Source of the DNA: Candidatus Fredericiella danica
GTDB lineage: Bacteria; Chloroflexota; Anaerolineae; Caldilineales; Caldilineaceae
Length of the DNA: 64,000 bases
Assembly: GCA_016713335.1 (NCBI GenBank)
Contig: JADJPH010000041.1
Coordinates: forward strand, 1 to 64,000
Reading direction: 5' to 3'
Shown here: positions 1-8,895 of the stretch, in pieces
Layout of the letters: each line of letters begins with the position of its first letter
Position numbering within the stretch: position 1 is the first letter of the stretch
Translations under genes and position numbers: made by a program
The notes under the pieces: generated by a model
Databases searched by the model: none
What the model was told of the DNA's origin: nothing
What the model saw: the letters and a program-made list of their open reading frames with translations, nothing else

Positions 1-636
1 GCACGGTGGCAGCGGGTTCTCTGGAGTTCCCGCAGCGTCCGACTCCCCACCAGGCGCCAAGCCTTCGCCGAGCGGCACAGTGCCAGTCACGGGCTCCGTA
101 GGCCCATAGAAGCCCTGGTCAAGCTCCGCCTCGCGTTCTGCGACGCTCGGAATACCTTCCGATTCTGTGCTCGTGATTGGAATCGATGGACCTGCCGCAG
201 GCTGCGTCGCCTCACCGCTTGCACTTTCCTCCAATGCGCCAGGCGGCTCGCCACTGTCCACTGGTGGATTCGTCTCTGTCCCTGGCGGGGCAGTGTAACA
301 AGGCGCCGCAGCGCTTGTCGACGACGGCGTAGGCCCCCAATACCCCTGATTGAGCATACTTTCTCGATCTTCAACACTTGGAATCGAACTTGATTCAGCG
401 GATGTAACTGGAATCGATGCTCCGGCCGCCGGCTGGACTGCTTGCCCGGCAACTCCCAACGTGGTCGTCTGACCAACAACCTGCACCAAATCAGTTGCAA
501 CTGCCTGCGGTGTGTTCTCGATCGCTCGCGGTTCGGCCGTGGCCGCTCCCCCCGCGCCTGTGGTGACGCAACCAGTCAAACCAGGGCTTGCAAGCAGTAG
601 GACCGAAACAAGTCTCAAGACGAAAGCATTCCTCAT
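1..636 (-). CDS. Repeat-containing lipoprotein, 3' end cut by window edge
   Basis: The frame is open from the ATG to the window edge (212 residues seen). An in-frame ATG lies 6 bases upstream. The N terminus is a lipoprotein signal: hydrophobic residues 5-18, then the lipobox LTGC with lipidated Cys at about 23, so the protein should be anchored outside the membrane. The rest is Pro/Thr/Ser/Ala-rich. A 35-residue unit occurs twice, at residues 69-103 and 146-180 (231-nt period). Both copies share PAAG, SIP, TS, ES, IPSV, E-RE and QG, and end in GPT. No enzyme domain is visible; I infer a cell-surface linker or scaffold and do not recognise the family. Confidence 0.6.
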   Translation of the reverse strand, partial: MRNAFVLRLVSVLLLASPGLTGCVTTGAGGAATAEPRAIENTPQAVATDLVQVVGQTTTLGVAGQAVQPAAGASIPVTSAESSSIPSVEDRESMLNQGYWGPTPSSTSAAAPCYTAPPGTETNPPVDSGEPPGALEESASGEATQPAAGPSIPITSTESEGIPSVAEREAELDQGFYGPTEPVTGTVPLGEGLAPGGESDAAGTPENPLPPC

Positions 637-683
637 GGACATGTCCTCACGTTCAGAGTCGTAGCCGCACAAGCCAGGCGCAT

Positions 684-718
684 GGAGCAGCCAGACCGGT
701 GGCCGGTCTGGCTGCTCC
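684..718 (-). terminator. Perfect 16-bp hairpin, probable terminator
   Basis: Arms 684-699 and 703-718 are perfectly complementary (GGAGCAGCCAGACCGG and its complement) with a 3-nt loop. The hairpin sits between the end of the exported-protein gene on its right and the start of the lipoprotein gene on its left, both on the minus strand. There is no U-tract, so it could be a rho-assisted terminator, an mRNA stabiliser or a dispersed palindrome. Confidence 0.5.
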
Positions 719-734
719 AGGCGCATGGCTGCCA

Positions 735-2559
735 TCAAATGCAAATACAGGTTACTTGTTTTGCCAGCGCAGCCAACTGTGTAATCACGCGCACGGCCAA
801 AGGTAAAGAAGACCGGCGTTGCGCAACTGGTGCAGTTCTTACCCGTGGCAATGTAGTGCGATCCACCGATCCAGGCGTCGCCGGTCGGGAAGAAGGGCGT
901 GCGATATTGTAGTCGCCCCAACGGTTATCCGACGGCCGCGCATTGCTGGTGCGAACCCGCCTCAGTGACCATCCAGGGACGGCGCCTGTGTAGTCGTCGG
1001 CAATTGCGTAGTCAACACTGGGATTTTGGCCGGTGCCGGTCCCTTCATGGAGGACCATGCCCAGGTCCCGCGTTTATTTGCGGCCACGCTTGGGTAAAGG
1101 AAACAAATCGTCGAATTCCACACCAATGGCCGGCCCTGGTTACCGCTGAGTTGTGTCAGTGTATCTTCATAGAACGCAGCGCCGTCGATATGGGGTCTAC
1201 CGAAAGAACCGCCCTGCGCCACATTCCACCACCAGCCAAGCACCTTTCTCCCTGGGATCGCCAGATTGGTGTTGTGGATCATGTAGCGCGCGCCCGTAAG
1301 CAAGCGCGTGTCGGTGCGCCCTGCCCAGTTGCCCGAGGAACTGCCGCAAGTCGCTGCGCTCGTGGTCCAGGCGGCCACCGTCCGCGTCACCCAACTCAAA
1401 CTCGTCGAGTTCTCCGCCCACTTCCAGATGATGATGCGGCTGTTAAAGGGCGAAGTCGACGGTCCGTTTGATGCGAAATACATGATGTGATCAGCACCCT
1501 GCACGGGCACAAACGTGAACCAACTCGACGTGCTGTAGTAGTTGTAGCCAAATCCTGCACAGTCCTTCAGGCTGTCCAGCGGGAACCGCAGCACACAGTG
1601 CGCGTGTCCACGAAGGGTTGCGTTGAACATATTGGTGGCAATATAGAGGTAGTCCGCGCCCAGTTGTAGATGCGGATAGTCCCACCACTGATTGGTCCAC
1701 GCACTGTTCGTGTTTGTCGGCGCCACGTCATAGTAACAGAATGACGCGCCACCGTTGGTTGAGAGGCCCAGGCGGAAGCGATTTACACCCGCACTTGTCG
1801 GGAAGATTGGCGATACCAAAACAGGAGGTTGCGTGATTCGTCATACAGCGTGACCTGATCACAGCAGAAGTCGCTCATGTCGGCGTAGGGATTGACGTAG
1901 CTCCAGGTTGAGCCACCCGTGATCGACCGTGCAGCAAACCAGTTGCCGGTGTAGAAGGCATAGGCGCCGCCCTGGGCTGTGCTTGCTTCCATGACATTCG
2001 ACTTCGACCCACCTGTGGTCACTGGCGCCACATTCCGATATAACCAGGCATCCCCAGGTGCCGTCGGCGCCAGCATCTCTTTCTCGCTGCTCGGATCCAC
2101 AGACGCAGCATCAAGTTCGACCGAATTCTGCACGAATGACTGCGTCTCCGGGGCCATTTGTGTCGTGAGCGGCGCCAGATCTTCGGCTTTCGTTGCCTCA
2201 GGACCAGGGAGGTGCGTCATGGCGAGCTCGGCCTCGGCTGTGGCCATTTGTGCCGCCGTCAAGACCGGTGGCTCATCGAGCCAGTCGAGCGTCACCTGTG
2301 CTGAGGCTGGCGGCATGATCGACCTGGCAGTCTCGCGCACGCCAGCCGCCTCGAGCACCTGCTCATCGGTCGGGGTAGGAACCTCGACGCCATCGCCTGC
2401 AGCGTCGCCTTGGGCCAGTGGAATGAAGATGGTGCCAGGACCGGTGGTAGGTTCTCCATCTTGCGCAGAGACTCCAAGCGGATACATAGAAATCAACATA
2501 GCAACAACGACTAGCGACGTGAGGAACCTGCCGAATTGTTTGCGTGTACTGCGTACCAT
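735..2559 (-). CDS. Large secreted protein, frameshifted
   Basis: ATG at 2559 is chosen over an upstream GTG because AAGGAGG lies 7 bases before it. Residues 1-33 form a signal peptide ending near VSA-Q. The mature part is about 570 residues, rich in Trp, Tyr, Asn and Ser, with segments such as YNYYSTSSWFTFVPVQ that suggest beta-sheet or propeller structure. The frame changes near 1800, near 1000-1058 and again near 900-940, yet the amino-acid style continues. A plausible corrected C terminus (FFTFGRARDYTVG, then RWQNK-stop) ends near 752, about 35 bases before the hairpin. Function unknown; probably an extracellular protein. The breaks look like indel errors, not decay. Confidence 0.6.
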
Positions 2560-2565
2560 GATCAC

Positions 2566-2838
2566 CCTCCTTGGAACAGACGTGACACACTGCTGCGCGG
2601 GTACAACGAGTTACACGACGTAACACATGGTGGCGTTAGCCCGGTATTGGCGAATACCAGACCAAGTACTGCACATCACCTGTGACAATACCAATAGGGT
2701 GAACAGCGTATAGCAATCGCGCTACGTCAAATGCGCCGGAATCGCAGAGTGTTCAGTTGGCTTACGGAGGTAAGCCGTATTCGGGAGATACAAGTATAAA
2801 CTACTGGAAAACTACCTGAATGTCAACATTGTGAACAT
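2566..2838. other. Intergenic region with two small palindromes
   Basis: No gene is seen. Two perfect short hairpins occur: GGTATT/AATACC with a GGCG loop at 2643-2658, and GGCTTAC/GTAAGCC with a GGAG loop at 2759-2776. They lie upstream of the minus-strand secreted protein, so they could be operators or 5' leader structures. No convincing promoter with normal spacing was found. Confidence 0.35.
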
Positions 2839-2840
2839 TA

Positions 2841-3078
2841 TTACAATTGAGAACATCGCGCCGCCTCCAGCGCACCTTTGGGGTCTGTCGGTTTGTGTTG
2901 GCCTTGCGGCCAGCGATTCGTGTGTTCGAGCCATTGCCGCAAATCAGCATATCGATTTTCCCATCCCAGGCAGTCAGCAACATGTTGCGAGGGACTCCAT
3001 GCCCAGATTTCCAGTTCTGGCGCAATGACCGACCGCCTGCATGTTGCTATCGGCAGCCAATACTACGAGGTCAATGAT
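2841..3078 (-). pseudogene. Remnant of the ATPase partner gene
   Basis: Directly after the AAA ATPase, another frame reads IDLVVLAADSNMQAV. After a frame change it reads APELEIWAWSPSQHVADCLG and then ENRYADLRQWLEHTNRWPQG, ending at a stop at 2841. From memory, both halves resemble the start and middle of an approximately 200-residue protein often encoded downstream of such ATPases. The intervening 80-100 residues and the normal C terminus are missing. It is therefore a truncated remnant or a site of sequence loss. The family assignment is by eye only. Confidence 0.45.
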
Positions 3079-4341
3079 CCCAATACTCCGGCGGCAAACA
3101 GTGTCCCTAGGTCAGTCTCTTGCCGCCATGTTCGCAACAACGGATGCTCTGAGCCACGGACAATATCCGTTGCACCCTGTTCATCACGACTGAAGCAAAG
3201 TACATCGCGAGGCGCAGCAAGACTTAGAATCACCGGTGAGTGTGTCGCAAGCAAGATCTGTGCATCATATACCGACTGTAAGGATTGCCACACCGTTTCA
3301 ACAGCACGTGGATGGACGCCGTTCTCTGGCTCTTCAATCAAATAGATGCCGGTAAGGTCTGGCAGATAAGCCAGAATTGTGAGTGCAAGCATGCGCAACG
3401 TGCCGTCGGATACCAACCACGAAGGAATTTCCAAGCCGTTTCGATATTTCAACAGTAGGTAGCGGTGCCGGTCTTCTTCCCGCTCCACGGTGCGAATTCC
3501 CTCAACGTCAGGGAGTGCAGTGCGGATGTGACTCACCCAATCTGCCAGACGCCTGGGATGATGCTCCTCAAGGTCTCGCACCACCCAGGGCAGGTTCGCA
3601 CCATCCGGCAAGAAGCGGCGCGCCATGCCTGGGCGGCTTGGAAGACGAAGAATTTCGCTGTTGAGTGCAAGGCGTTGGACACCCTCAAAAGCAACCGGCG
3701 GAACCAAATTGCAGCCGGAAACTTCTCTTCGTCTTCAGGCAAGTTTGCAAGGGCAGACCGCGCGGTCCTAGCCGAAAGAGATTATTCCAGTTGGAGGATT
3801 CAGAACGAAAATAGTCATTCCCAGATTCGGGTACTTTATTGACTACGCGTCGCCAACCGGGCGGTGTGTGGCCACCGGGGGCTACGACAATCGAACCTGG
3901 TGGCGGCTGCGGAAGTGGGAATAGGGTTCGTGGAGCAATTTCGGCGGCGCCATCCTTTTGCTCGGGGCACTGCCAGAGTGTTTCAGCCAAGAGGCTCACT
4001 TCGCGGCTTCCCGGGGCTAGGCCAACACGTACCTCATACCGTAGCCGGCCAGCCTGTCCACTTCTCTGGCGGCGCAGATTCTCGGGCACGACAGCTTCCA
4101 CGGCCAACTCAAAAGCGTCGCGTTCTCGTAGCCAGGTTAGGTCCTGCAAATCTGGGGCACGCGCCGCAACAGCCCCCGCGACCCCTTCTTTATCGCGTAT
4201 CAAGTCCGCAAGAAACGCGATTACATCCAAGAAAGTGGATTTACCGCTTGCATTTGGACCGATCAGCACCTGAAGGGGATCAAGTGATTGTCGTATGTAG
4301 CGTAGGCTGCGGTAGTACAGCGTTTCGATCTGGACAATCAT
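3063..4341 (-). CDS. AAA/ABC-type ATPase (AAA15/OLD-like), frameshifted
   Basis: ATG at 4341 (MIVQIETLYYRSLRY) is preferred to the upstream TTG. Walker A is GPNASGKST near residue 30. The second half has the signature-like SDGTLRMLALTILAYLP, Walker B YLIEEPENGVHP and the switch histidine in LLATHSPVI. This is the SMC/RecF/OLD-like ATPase layout found in two-gene defence or repair modules. Two closely spaced indels near 3690 and 3770 break the frame, but ALANLPEDEEKFPAAIWF joins the halves. It is followed by the partner remnant. Cytoplasmic; function in defence is inference. Confidence 0.75.
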
Positions 4342-4483
4342 GGGGCGCAATACCTATTGTGAATGGATTAGCCCAACGTCATACGCTATATGATACCACC
4401 ACGTACACGCTTCCCCATTCCACCTGCAAGACGTCATCATTGCGGGATAATGCTGCATTTCTGCAACGTACAGCACGCAAGCA

Positions 4484-5022
4484 CTAATATGCCTTTGCGA
4501 CTTCCAGGAATGTATCTTCTAGGTGCGGCGGTCGGCGGATGAATAGCAGCAGGCGATGACCTTCTCGACATAGGCGTTGTCCTGTAGAAAATCGAGCATC
4601 GCGCGGAGCGCGATCCGGCTGGCGCGGGCGATGGGGAAGCCGTAGACGCCGGTGCTGATGGACGGGAAGGCGATGGAATGGATATCGGGGCGTGCGGTCA
4701 CAATGGCAAAGACAGATCGATAACAGGACAACAGCAAGTCGTCTTCACCATGCCCGCCGCCACGCCAGACGGGACCGACTGTGTGAATCACGTAGCCGGC
4801 TGGCAGGCGGTGGCCATGCGTAAGCCGGGCCTGCCCGGTCGGGCAGCCGCCCACAGTCCGGCACTCTTCCACCAATTGCGGTCCGGCAGCGCGATGGATG
4901 GCGCCGTCCACCCCCCCGCCGCCGAGCAAAGAAGAGTTGGCAGCGTTGACAATCGCATCGACATGCAAGGTGGTGATGTCGGCCTGGAGGATTTGCAGGC
5001 GCTTGCCGGGCGGTTGACTCAT
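4484..5022 (-). CDS. Macro-domain protein (ADP-ribosyl hydrolase type)
   Basis: Macro domain of the YmdB/MACROD class, which removes ADP-ribose or deacetylates O-acetyl-ADP-ribose. Visible motifs are DITTLHVDAIVNAAN, then SSLLGGGGVDGAIH, and the second loop STGVYGFP. The catalytic-type Asn and Asp of this class are present. The frame as given stops at 4519 after CYSSADRRT. A neighbouring frame continues HLEDTFLEVAKAY to a stop at 4484, the more natural end, so I infer one indel near 4530. A strong GGAGGAG precedes the ATG, which overlaps the stop of the small upstream gene (ATGA), indicating translational coupling. Confidence 0.8.
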
Positions 5023-5196
5023 CGATTCTCCTCCGCCTGTGGCGCCTCATTGGCCAGCGTCGTGACCGTATACGCCAGTTGGGTAAAGCTCTGCCTGCTT
5101 CCGCGTATGCGCGCCGCTGCTCCAGGCTTCATGTGCTTCGAGGCGTTTTGCAAGGGCAAGGTTGGATGATTGCACGCTCGACCTCAGTGTGGTCAT
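5019..5196 (-). CDS. Small overlapping gene, frameshifted
   Basis: The ATG at 5196 overlaps the stop of the HigA-like gene (TGATG). The protein begins MTTLRSSVQSSNLALAKRLE and continues AHEAWSSGAHTRKQAELYP. As given it ends after 49 residues at 5047. A one-base correction gives about 58 residues, ending QLAYTVTTLANEAPQAEENR with a stop that overlaps the macro-gene ATG. The N-terminal LALAKRLEAHEAW style recalls the start of some GNAT acetyltransferases, so it may be a truncated copy. Function unknown. Confidence 0.4.
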
Positions 5197-5513
5197 CAGA
5201 CTGGCGTCATGCCAGGATACCGCTCAATCTGCGAAATCTCTTTTGCGGCGGCCGAGTGCATCGTCCGGTAGAGATCCCAAATCAGTTGCAAGTTGAGCCA
5301 GAAGTGGGCTTCCATCCCAAAGAGGCGCTCGAGGCGAAGGGCTGTATCCGGCGTCATGCCGCGTTTACCGTGCACCAGTTCATTGACGCGTGGATATGAC
5401 ACGCCGATCAACTTGGCAAGCTCAGACTGCGAGATGCCAAGTGGCTGCAGGAATTCCTCCATCAACATCCCACCCGGATGTGTTGGTGGTCCATTTGTCG
5501 GAATGCGTAGCAT
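5196..5513 (-). CDS. HigA-like XRE regulator, orphan antitoxin
   Basis: A 105-residue HTH protein of the HigA/VapI antitoxin class. The helix-turn-helix lies at residues 29-51 (SELAKLIGVSYPRVNELVHG). The family hallmarks are present: PTHPGGMLMEEFL at the start, and LERLFGMEAHFWLNLQ after the HTH. HigA proteins normally follow a toxin HigB of about 90 residues. None is visible here: the upstream gene is a GxxExxY protein and the gap is 55 bases. Downstream genes overlap it by stop/start codons, so it may control the block 5513-4484. Confidence 0.85.
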   Translation of the reverse strand: MLRIPTNGPPTHPGGMLMEEFLQPLGISQSELAKLIGVSYPRVNELVHGKRGMTPDTALRLERLFGMEAHFWLNLQLIWDLYRTMHSAAAKEISQIERYPGMTPV

Positions 5514-5568
5514 TTGTCACCGGTTTCTCCATCCACTAATACTGATCTAGCGGTTAACGTTATACGTG

Positions 5569-5982
5569 TCAATGGATTTCGGTTGTGGCGTCGGTATTTT
5601 CAGCCCGCCAATTCGTCCACAGGTACTTGCGGATCTGAAACTGAAATGAACCGAAGTTTATCAACAAACCGTGTTGGATGCGAGATGACTTGAGGTAACC
5701 CAGTATCTGTGCCTCGTGTTCTTTTGCGATCGTCTTTGCCGTTTTGAGTTCGATAATCATTACGCCTTCAACCAGCAAATCGGCAAAGTAGTCGCCGATC
5801 AACGTGCCATCTTCATCAAAGACTTTGATTGGATGCTGTTGTTCTACCTGCAGACCGGCTTTGCGTAAGCGATGGGCCAATGCATTTTCATAGACTTTCT
5901 CCAGATGGCCGTGACCGTGATACACATGGATCTCATAGGCTATCTGGCGAATCTGATCGGCAAGTGCTGTCATGTCGCGCAT
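5569..5982 (-). CDS. GxxExxY protein
   Basis: ATG at 5982 (MRDMTALADQ) is chosen because AGGAG precedes it; an upstream in-frame start would add 21 residues without an RBS. The family motif GxxExxY is seen as GHLEKVY at residues 26-32, followed by an alternating strand region with E in VMIIELKTAK. The LADLL/IELK pattern resembles a PD-(D/E)XK nuclease core. Members of this family are widespread small proteins of unproven function. At 137 residues it is slightly longer than the usual 125-130. It may start the operon that runs through the HigA-like gene. Confidence 0.8.
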   Translation of the reverse strand: MRDMTALADQIRQIAYEIHVYHGHGHLEKVYENALAHRLRKAGLQVEQQHPIKVFDEDGTLIGDYFADLLVEGVMIIELKTAKTIAKEHEAQILGYLKSSRIQHGLLINFGSFQFQIRKYLWTNWRAENTDATTEIH

Positions 5983-6084
5983 CGGGATGCTCCTGTTCGG
6001 TAGGTATTTTGGGAGATGACCGGTCGGAGGACGCAGTCCCTCCATGCGGTCTTTGTAGTGAATAGTCCATCAAGAAGGAAATTT

Positions 6085-6880
6085 GCCACAGAGAACGCAA
6101 AGACCACAAAGAAGGAGCGGCGTTTTCTTTGTGCTCTCTGTGCTTTGTGGTGAAAATGGGATTGGCCACAGAGAACGCAAAGACCACAAAGAAGGAGCGG
6201 CGTTTTCTTTGTGCTCTCTGTGTTCTTTTGGTAGAAAGTCATTGGCCACAGAGAACGCAAAGACCACAAAGAAGGAGCGGCGTATTCTTTGTGCTCTCTG
6301 TTCTTTGTGGTGAAAAAAATCATTGGCCACAGAGAACGCAAAGACCACAAAGAAGGAGCGGCGTATTCTTTGTGCTCTCTGTGTTCTTTGTGGTGAAAAG
6401 ATCATTGGCCACAGAGAACGCAAAGACCACAAAGAAGGAGCGGCGTTTTCTTTGTGCTCTCTGTGTTCTTTGTGGTGAAAAAGATCATTGGCCACAGAGA
6501 ACGCAAAGACCACAAAGAAGGAGCGGCGTTTTCTTTGTGCTCTCTGTGCTTTGTGGTGAAAATGGGATTGGCCACAGAGAACGCAAAGACCGCAAAGAAG
6601 AAGCGGCGTCTTTGTGCTCTCTGTGTCAGGGTGAAAATGAGATTAATACAGGAACGTAAAGACCACAAAGAAGGAGCGGCGTTTTCTTTTTGTGTCTCTG
6701 TGTTCTTTGTGGTGAAGAAGATCATTGGCCACAGAGAACGCAAAGACCACAAAGAAGGAGCGGCGTTTTCTTTGTGCTCTCTGTGCTTTGTGGTGAAAAT
6801 GGGATTGGCCACAGAGAACGCAAAGACCGCAAAGAAGGAGCGGCGTTTTCTTTGTGCTCTCTGTGCTCTTTGTGGTGAAT
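6085..6880. repeat. Tandem array of ~80-83 bp hairpin repeats (about 10 copies)
   Basis: Copies begin at about 6085, 6165, 6245, 6326, 6408, 6491, 6571, 6648 (degenerate), 6728 and 6808. Each unit starts GCCACAGAGAACGCAAAGAC and ends with TTTGTGGTGAAA. Its left arm CACAGAGAACGCAAAG is nearly complementary to the later CTTTGTGCTCTCTGTG, so each unit folds into a hairpin. Spacing is constant and there are no unique spacers, so it is not CRISPR. Long open frames here on both strands are products of the repeat. A related fragment occurs at 30190-30225. Confidence 0.9.
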
Positions 6881-6900
6881 GTTGCGTGGAATGTGGCAGA

Positions 6901-7788
6901 TCAACTGCTTGTATTTGGAACGTTTTCCACATTCTCTGCGTAGTACCTCCCCCAATGCGGCCTCCGCCCGTCGATGTCGAGGAAGCCGTATTCGTCGCTC
7001 AAACCCCATGAACTGAAGACGCCACCGGCTTTCTCAGCCACATGCGGGTCGGCAGCCAGCGCGGCCACGGCGCGGCCGACGAAATAGGGTGTCTCTGACG
7101 CGATAAAATGCGGTTCGACCTTGGCGCCATCCTGCCAGTTGGCTTCGGTCACGCCAAACAACTCAAGCATTGCCTCCGAACGCAAGAACCCGGGCGTCAC
7201 CGCCAGCGCCGTGACACCATGCGGGCGCAGTTCCTCCGCCATCCCAAACGCCAACCGGATCACCGATGCCTTGGCCAGGTCGTAGGTCAGATTGCCGCGG
7301 TAGCGCGGCGTGTCGCCATCGGTGATCTCAATGATCAACCCCTGCCCGCGCGCCACCAGCATGAGCACGCCGTAGCGGCTGGTGATCAAATGCGTGCGCA
7401 CCGCCAACTCCTGCATGCGCCAGCCCTTCGCCATGTCCAATTCCCAGAAGGGCTTGCCCCACTCGGCGAGCGGGTCGCCGCCCCAGATGTCGTTGACCAG
7501 GACGTCAAGTTGCCCCTGCTCCGCCTGTACACGTGCAAAGAGCGCCGCCACCTGTTGCTCGTCGGTATGGTCGACCTGGATGGCAATCCCCTTGCCGCCG
7601 TATGCAGTCACCATCTCGGCGGTCTCCTGGATCGTTTCGGGCCGGCCCTCAAATGCCGAATGGCCGCGCACACTCCGCCCGGTGCAATAGACGGTTGCCC
7701 CCTGTTCGCCCAGCATGCAGGCAATGCCGCGGCCCGCGCCACGCGTCGCGCCGGCAACAAGGGCGATCTTGCTTGAGAGAGGTTTCAT
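6901..7788 (-). CDS. SDR-family oxidoreductase
   Basis: A 295-residue classical short-chain dehydrogenase/reductase. The NAD(P)-binding loop is GATRGAGRGIA at residues 13-23, the cofactor-side Arg is in CTGRSVRG, and the catalytic pair is in YDLAK near residue 169, with an upstream Thr in EITDGDT in the place of the usual Ser. The C-terminal part (FLDIDGRRPHWGRYY) resembles the DHRS1-like subgroup. The start has a good AAGGAG 8-10 bases upstream. Substrate unknown. It stands alone between two repeat blocks. Confidence 0.85.
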   Translation of the reverse strand: MKPLSSKIALVAGATRGAGRGIACMLGEQGATVYCTGRSVRGHSAFEGRPETIQETAEMVTAYGGKGIAIQVDHTDEQQVAALFARVQAEQGQLDVLVNDIWGGDPLAEWGKPFWELDMAKGWRMQELAVRTHLITSRYGVLMLVARGQGLIIEITDGDTPRYRGNLTYDLAKASVIRLAFGMAEELRPHGVTALAVTPGFLRSEAMLELFGVTEANWQDGAKVEPHFIASETPYFVGRAVAALAADPHVAEKAGGVFSSWGLSDEYGFLDIDGRRPHWGRYYAENVENVPNTSS

Positions 7789-7819
7789 GGTGTGAGCTCC
7801 TTAACTGAACTGAGAAAAA

Positions 7820-8011
7820 ATCAACGCGGAGACGCGGAGGTTGCGCGGAGTTCGCGGAGAGGAGGAAGAGAGGTGGGCGAAATAGGAGACGATCCTTCTC
7901 CTATTTGCGTCTTCGCGGGAGTCTCTCCTTCCCCCTTTGCGCCTTGGCGTCTTCGCGGGAGTCTCTTCTTCTCCGCGTCCTCCGCTCCTCCTCCGCTTCT
8001 CCGCGTTGATC
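7820..8011. repeat. Long purine/pyrimidine inverted repeat
   Basis: The left part (ATCAACGCGGAGACGCGGAG, then GCGGAGTTCGCGGAGAGG) is purine-rich. The right part (CTCCTCCGCTTCTCCGCGTT and GAT) is its approximate complement. The middle carries a direct repeat, GTCTTCGCGGGAGTCTCT, twice. The same element occurs at 24752-24868. No gene is present. It lies between the ends of purQ (minus) and the SDR start (minus), so it could fold in the RNA. Dispersed intergenic repeat of unknown role. Confidence 0.7.
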
Positions 8012-8034
8012 TTTTCCCCTGTCCTCCCGATTGG

Positions 8035-8895
8035 TTACTGACATGCATTGATAACCGCGCGAAAGAGAGGAAGCCCGAGATGCCTGTTGCCGCGCACCGG
8101 AGTTTGAATGGGGAGGATGTGATCCTCCGGGTGCGGCATCAACCCAAGGACGTTTCCCGCTTCGTTGCAGATGCCCGCAATGTCGGCGACGGACCCGTTA
8201 GGGTTGAGCGGATACTGCCCGTTTGCCGGGGCGCCGCTAGCGTCCACATAGCGAAACGCCACCAGGTGCTCCGCTTCCAGTTCCGCCAATACATCGCCGT
8301 TCGCCACCTGGAAATTCCCTTCGCCATGCGCGATCGGGCAAAAGATCAGTTCATCGAGATCATTAAGGAACGAAGCCCGCGCCTGCCGGTTTACACTCAA
8401 ATGCACCCACCGGCACTCAAAGTGACCGGATGCGTTCTCCGTCAGCGTCAAGCGGCGCGGTGTGAGTTGTGTACTGCGTATCGCGTATTCGGTACCTAGT
8501 ATCTCTTGTTGCGTGTCTCGTGTTGCGTGTTGCGCGTCGCGTAATTCGTAATTCGTAATTCGTAATTCGTAATTCAAGATTCCAGCCTTCACCAGCGTCT
8601 GAAACCCATTACAAATCCCCAACACCGGTTTGCCGCTCCCGGCGAAGGCATGTAACTGATCGTGAAAATAGACCTGGAGATCGAGGGCCAGGCGCGCACC
8701 GGCGCCCAACGCATCGCCATAGGAAAAGCCGCCAGGCAGCAATAACATCTGGTAATCGGCAAATCGCCGCTCGCCGCGGCGCAACTGGTTGATATGGACG
8801 ATCTCGGGCGCACCGCCGGCCAACTCACAGGCGCGGGCAGCCTCAGTGTCGCGATTCGTGCCGGATGCGTGGAGGATCAGGATAGAGGGTCTCAT
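8035..8895 (-). CDS. purQ: FGAM synthase glutaminase subunit PurQ, with repeat insertion
   Basis: Class I glutamine amidotransferase that supplies ammonia to PurL in the fourth step of purine synthesis. The N-terminal segment reads PSILILHASGTN; LLLPGGFSYGD lies near residue 53. The nucleophile Cys is in GICNGFQTL and the His/Glu pair in LMPHPEDH. Between AGIL and LTPRRLTLTENASGH there are about 38 extra residues, beginning NYELRITNYELR. They are encoded by a 7-bp tandem repeat and short degenerate repeats, and are in frame. The ATG overlaps the stop of the PIN-domain gene (ATGA). Minus-strand order purL - antitoxin - toxin - purQ suggests cotranscription. Confidence 0.9.
   Translation of the reverse strand: MRPSILILHASGTNRDTEAARACELAGGAPEIVHINQLRRGERRFADYQMLLLPGGFSYGDALGAGARLALDLQVYFHDQLHAFAGSGKPVLGICNGFQTLVKAGILNYELRITNYELRDAQHATRDTQQEILGTEYAIRSTQLTPRRLTLTENASGHFECRWVHLSVNRQARASFLNDLDELIFCPIAHGEGNFQVANGDVLAELEAEHLVAFRYVDASGAPANGQYPLNPNGSVADIAGICNEAGNVLGLMPHPEDHILPIQTPVRGNRHLGLPLFRAVINACQ
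8541..8575. repeat. (GTAATTC)x5 microsatellite inside purQ
   Basis: Five perfect 7-bp units within coding sequence, read on the minus strand as NYELRITNYEL. Flanking coding sequence back to about 8465 is also made of short degenerate GCG/ACG repeats. The insertion falls in a surface loop after the nucleophile elbow of PurQ and keeps the frame on both sides. The same unit with the same copy number occurs in purL at 10706-10740. Confidence 0.9.

Noticed and set aside
5514..5568. HigB toxin upstream of the HigA-like gene
   Set aside because: Only 55 bases are available and no HigB-like frame exists nearby.
6085..6880. CRISPR array
   Set aside because: The whole 80-bp unit is repeated; there are no variable spacers and no cas genes.
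6083..6932. Long overlapping open frames on both strands, with repeated AENAKTTKKERR or LWSLRSLWP text
   Set aside because: They are translations of the tandem hairpin repeat; no ribosome sites and no protein family.
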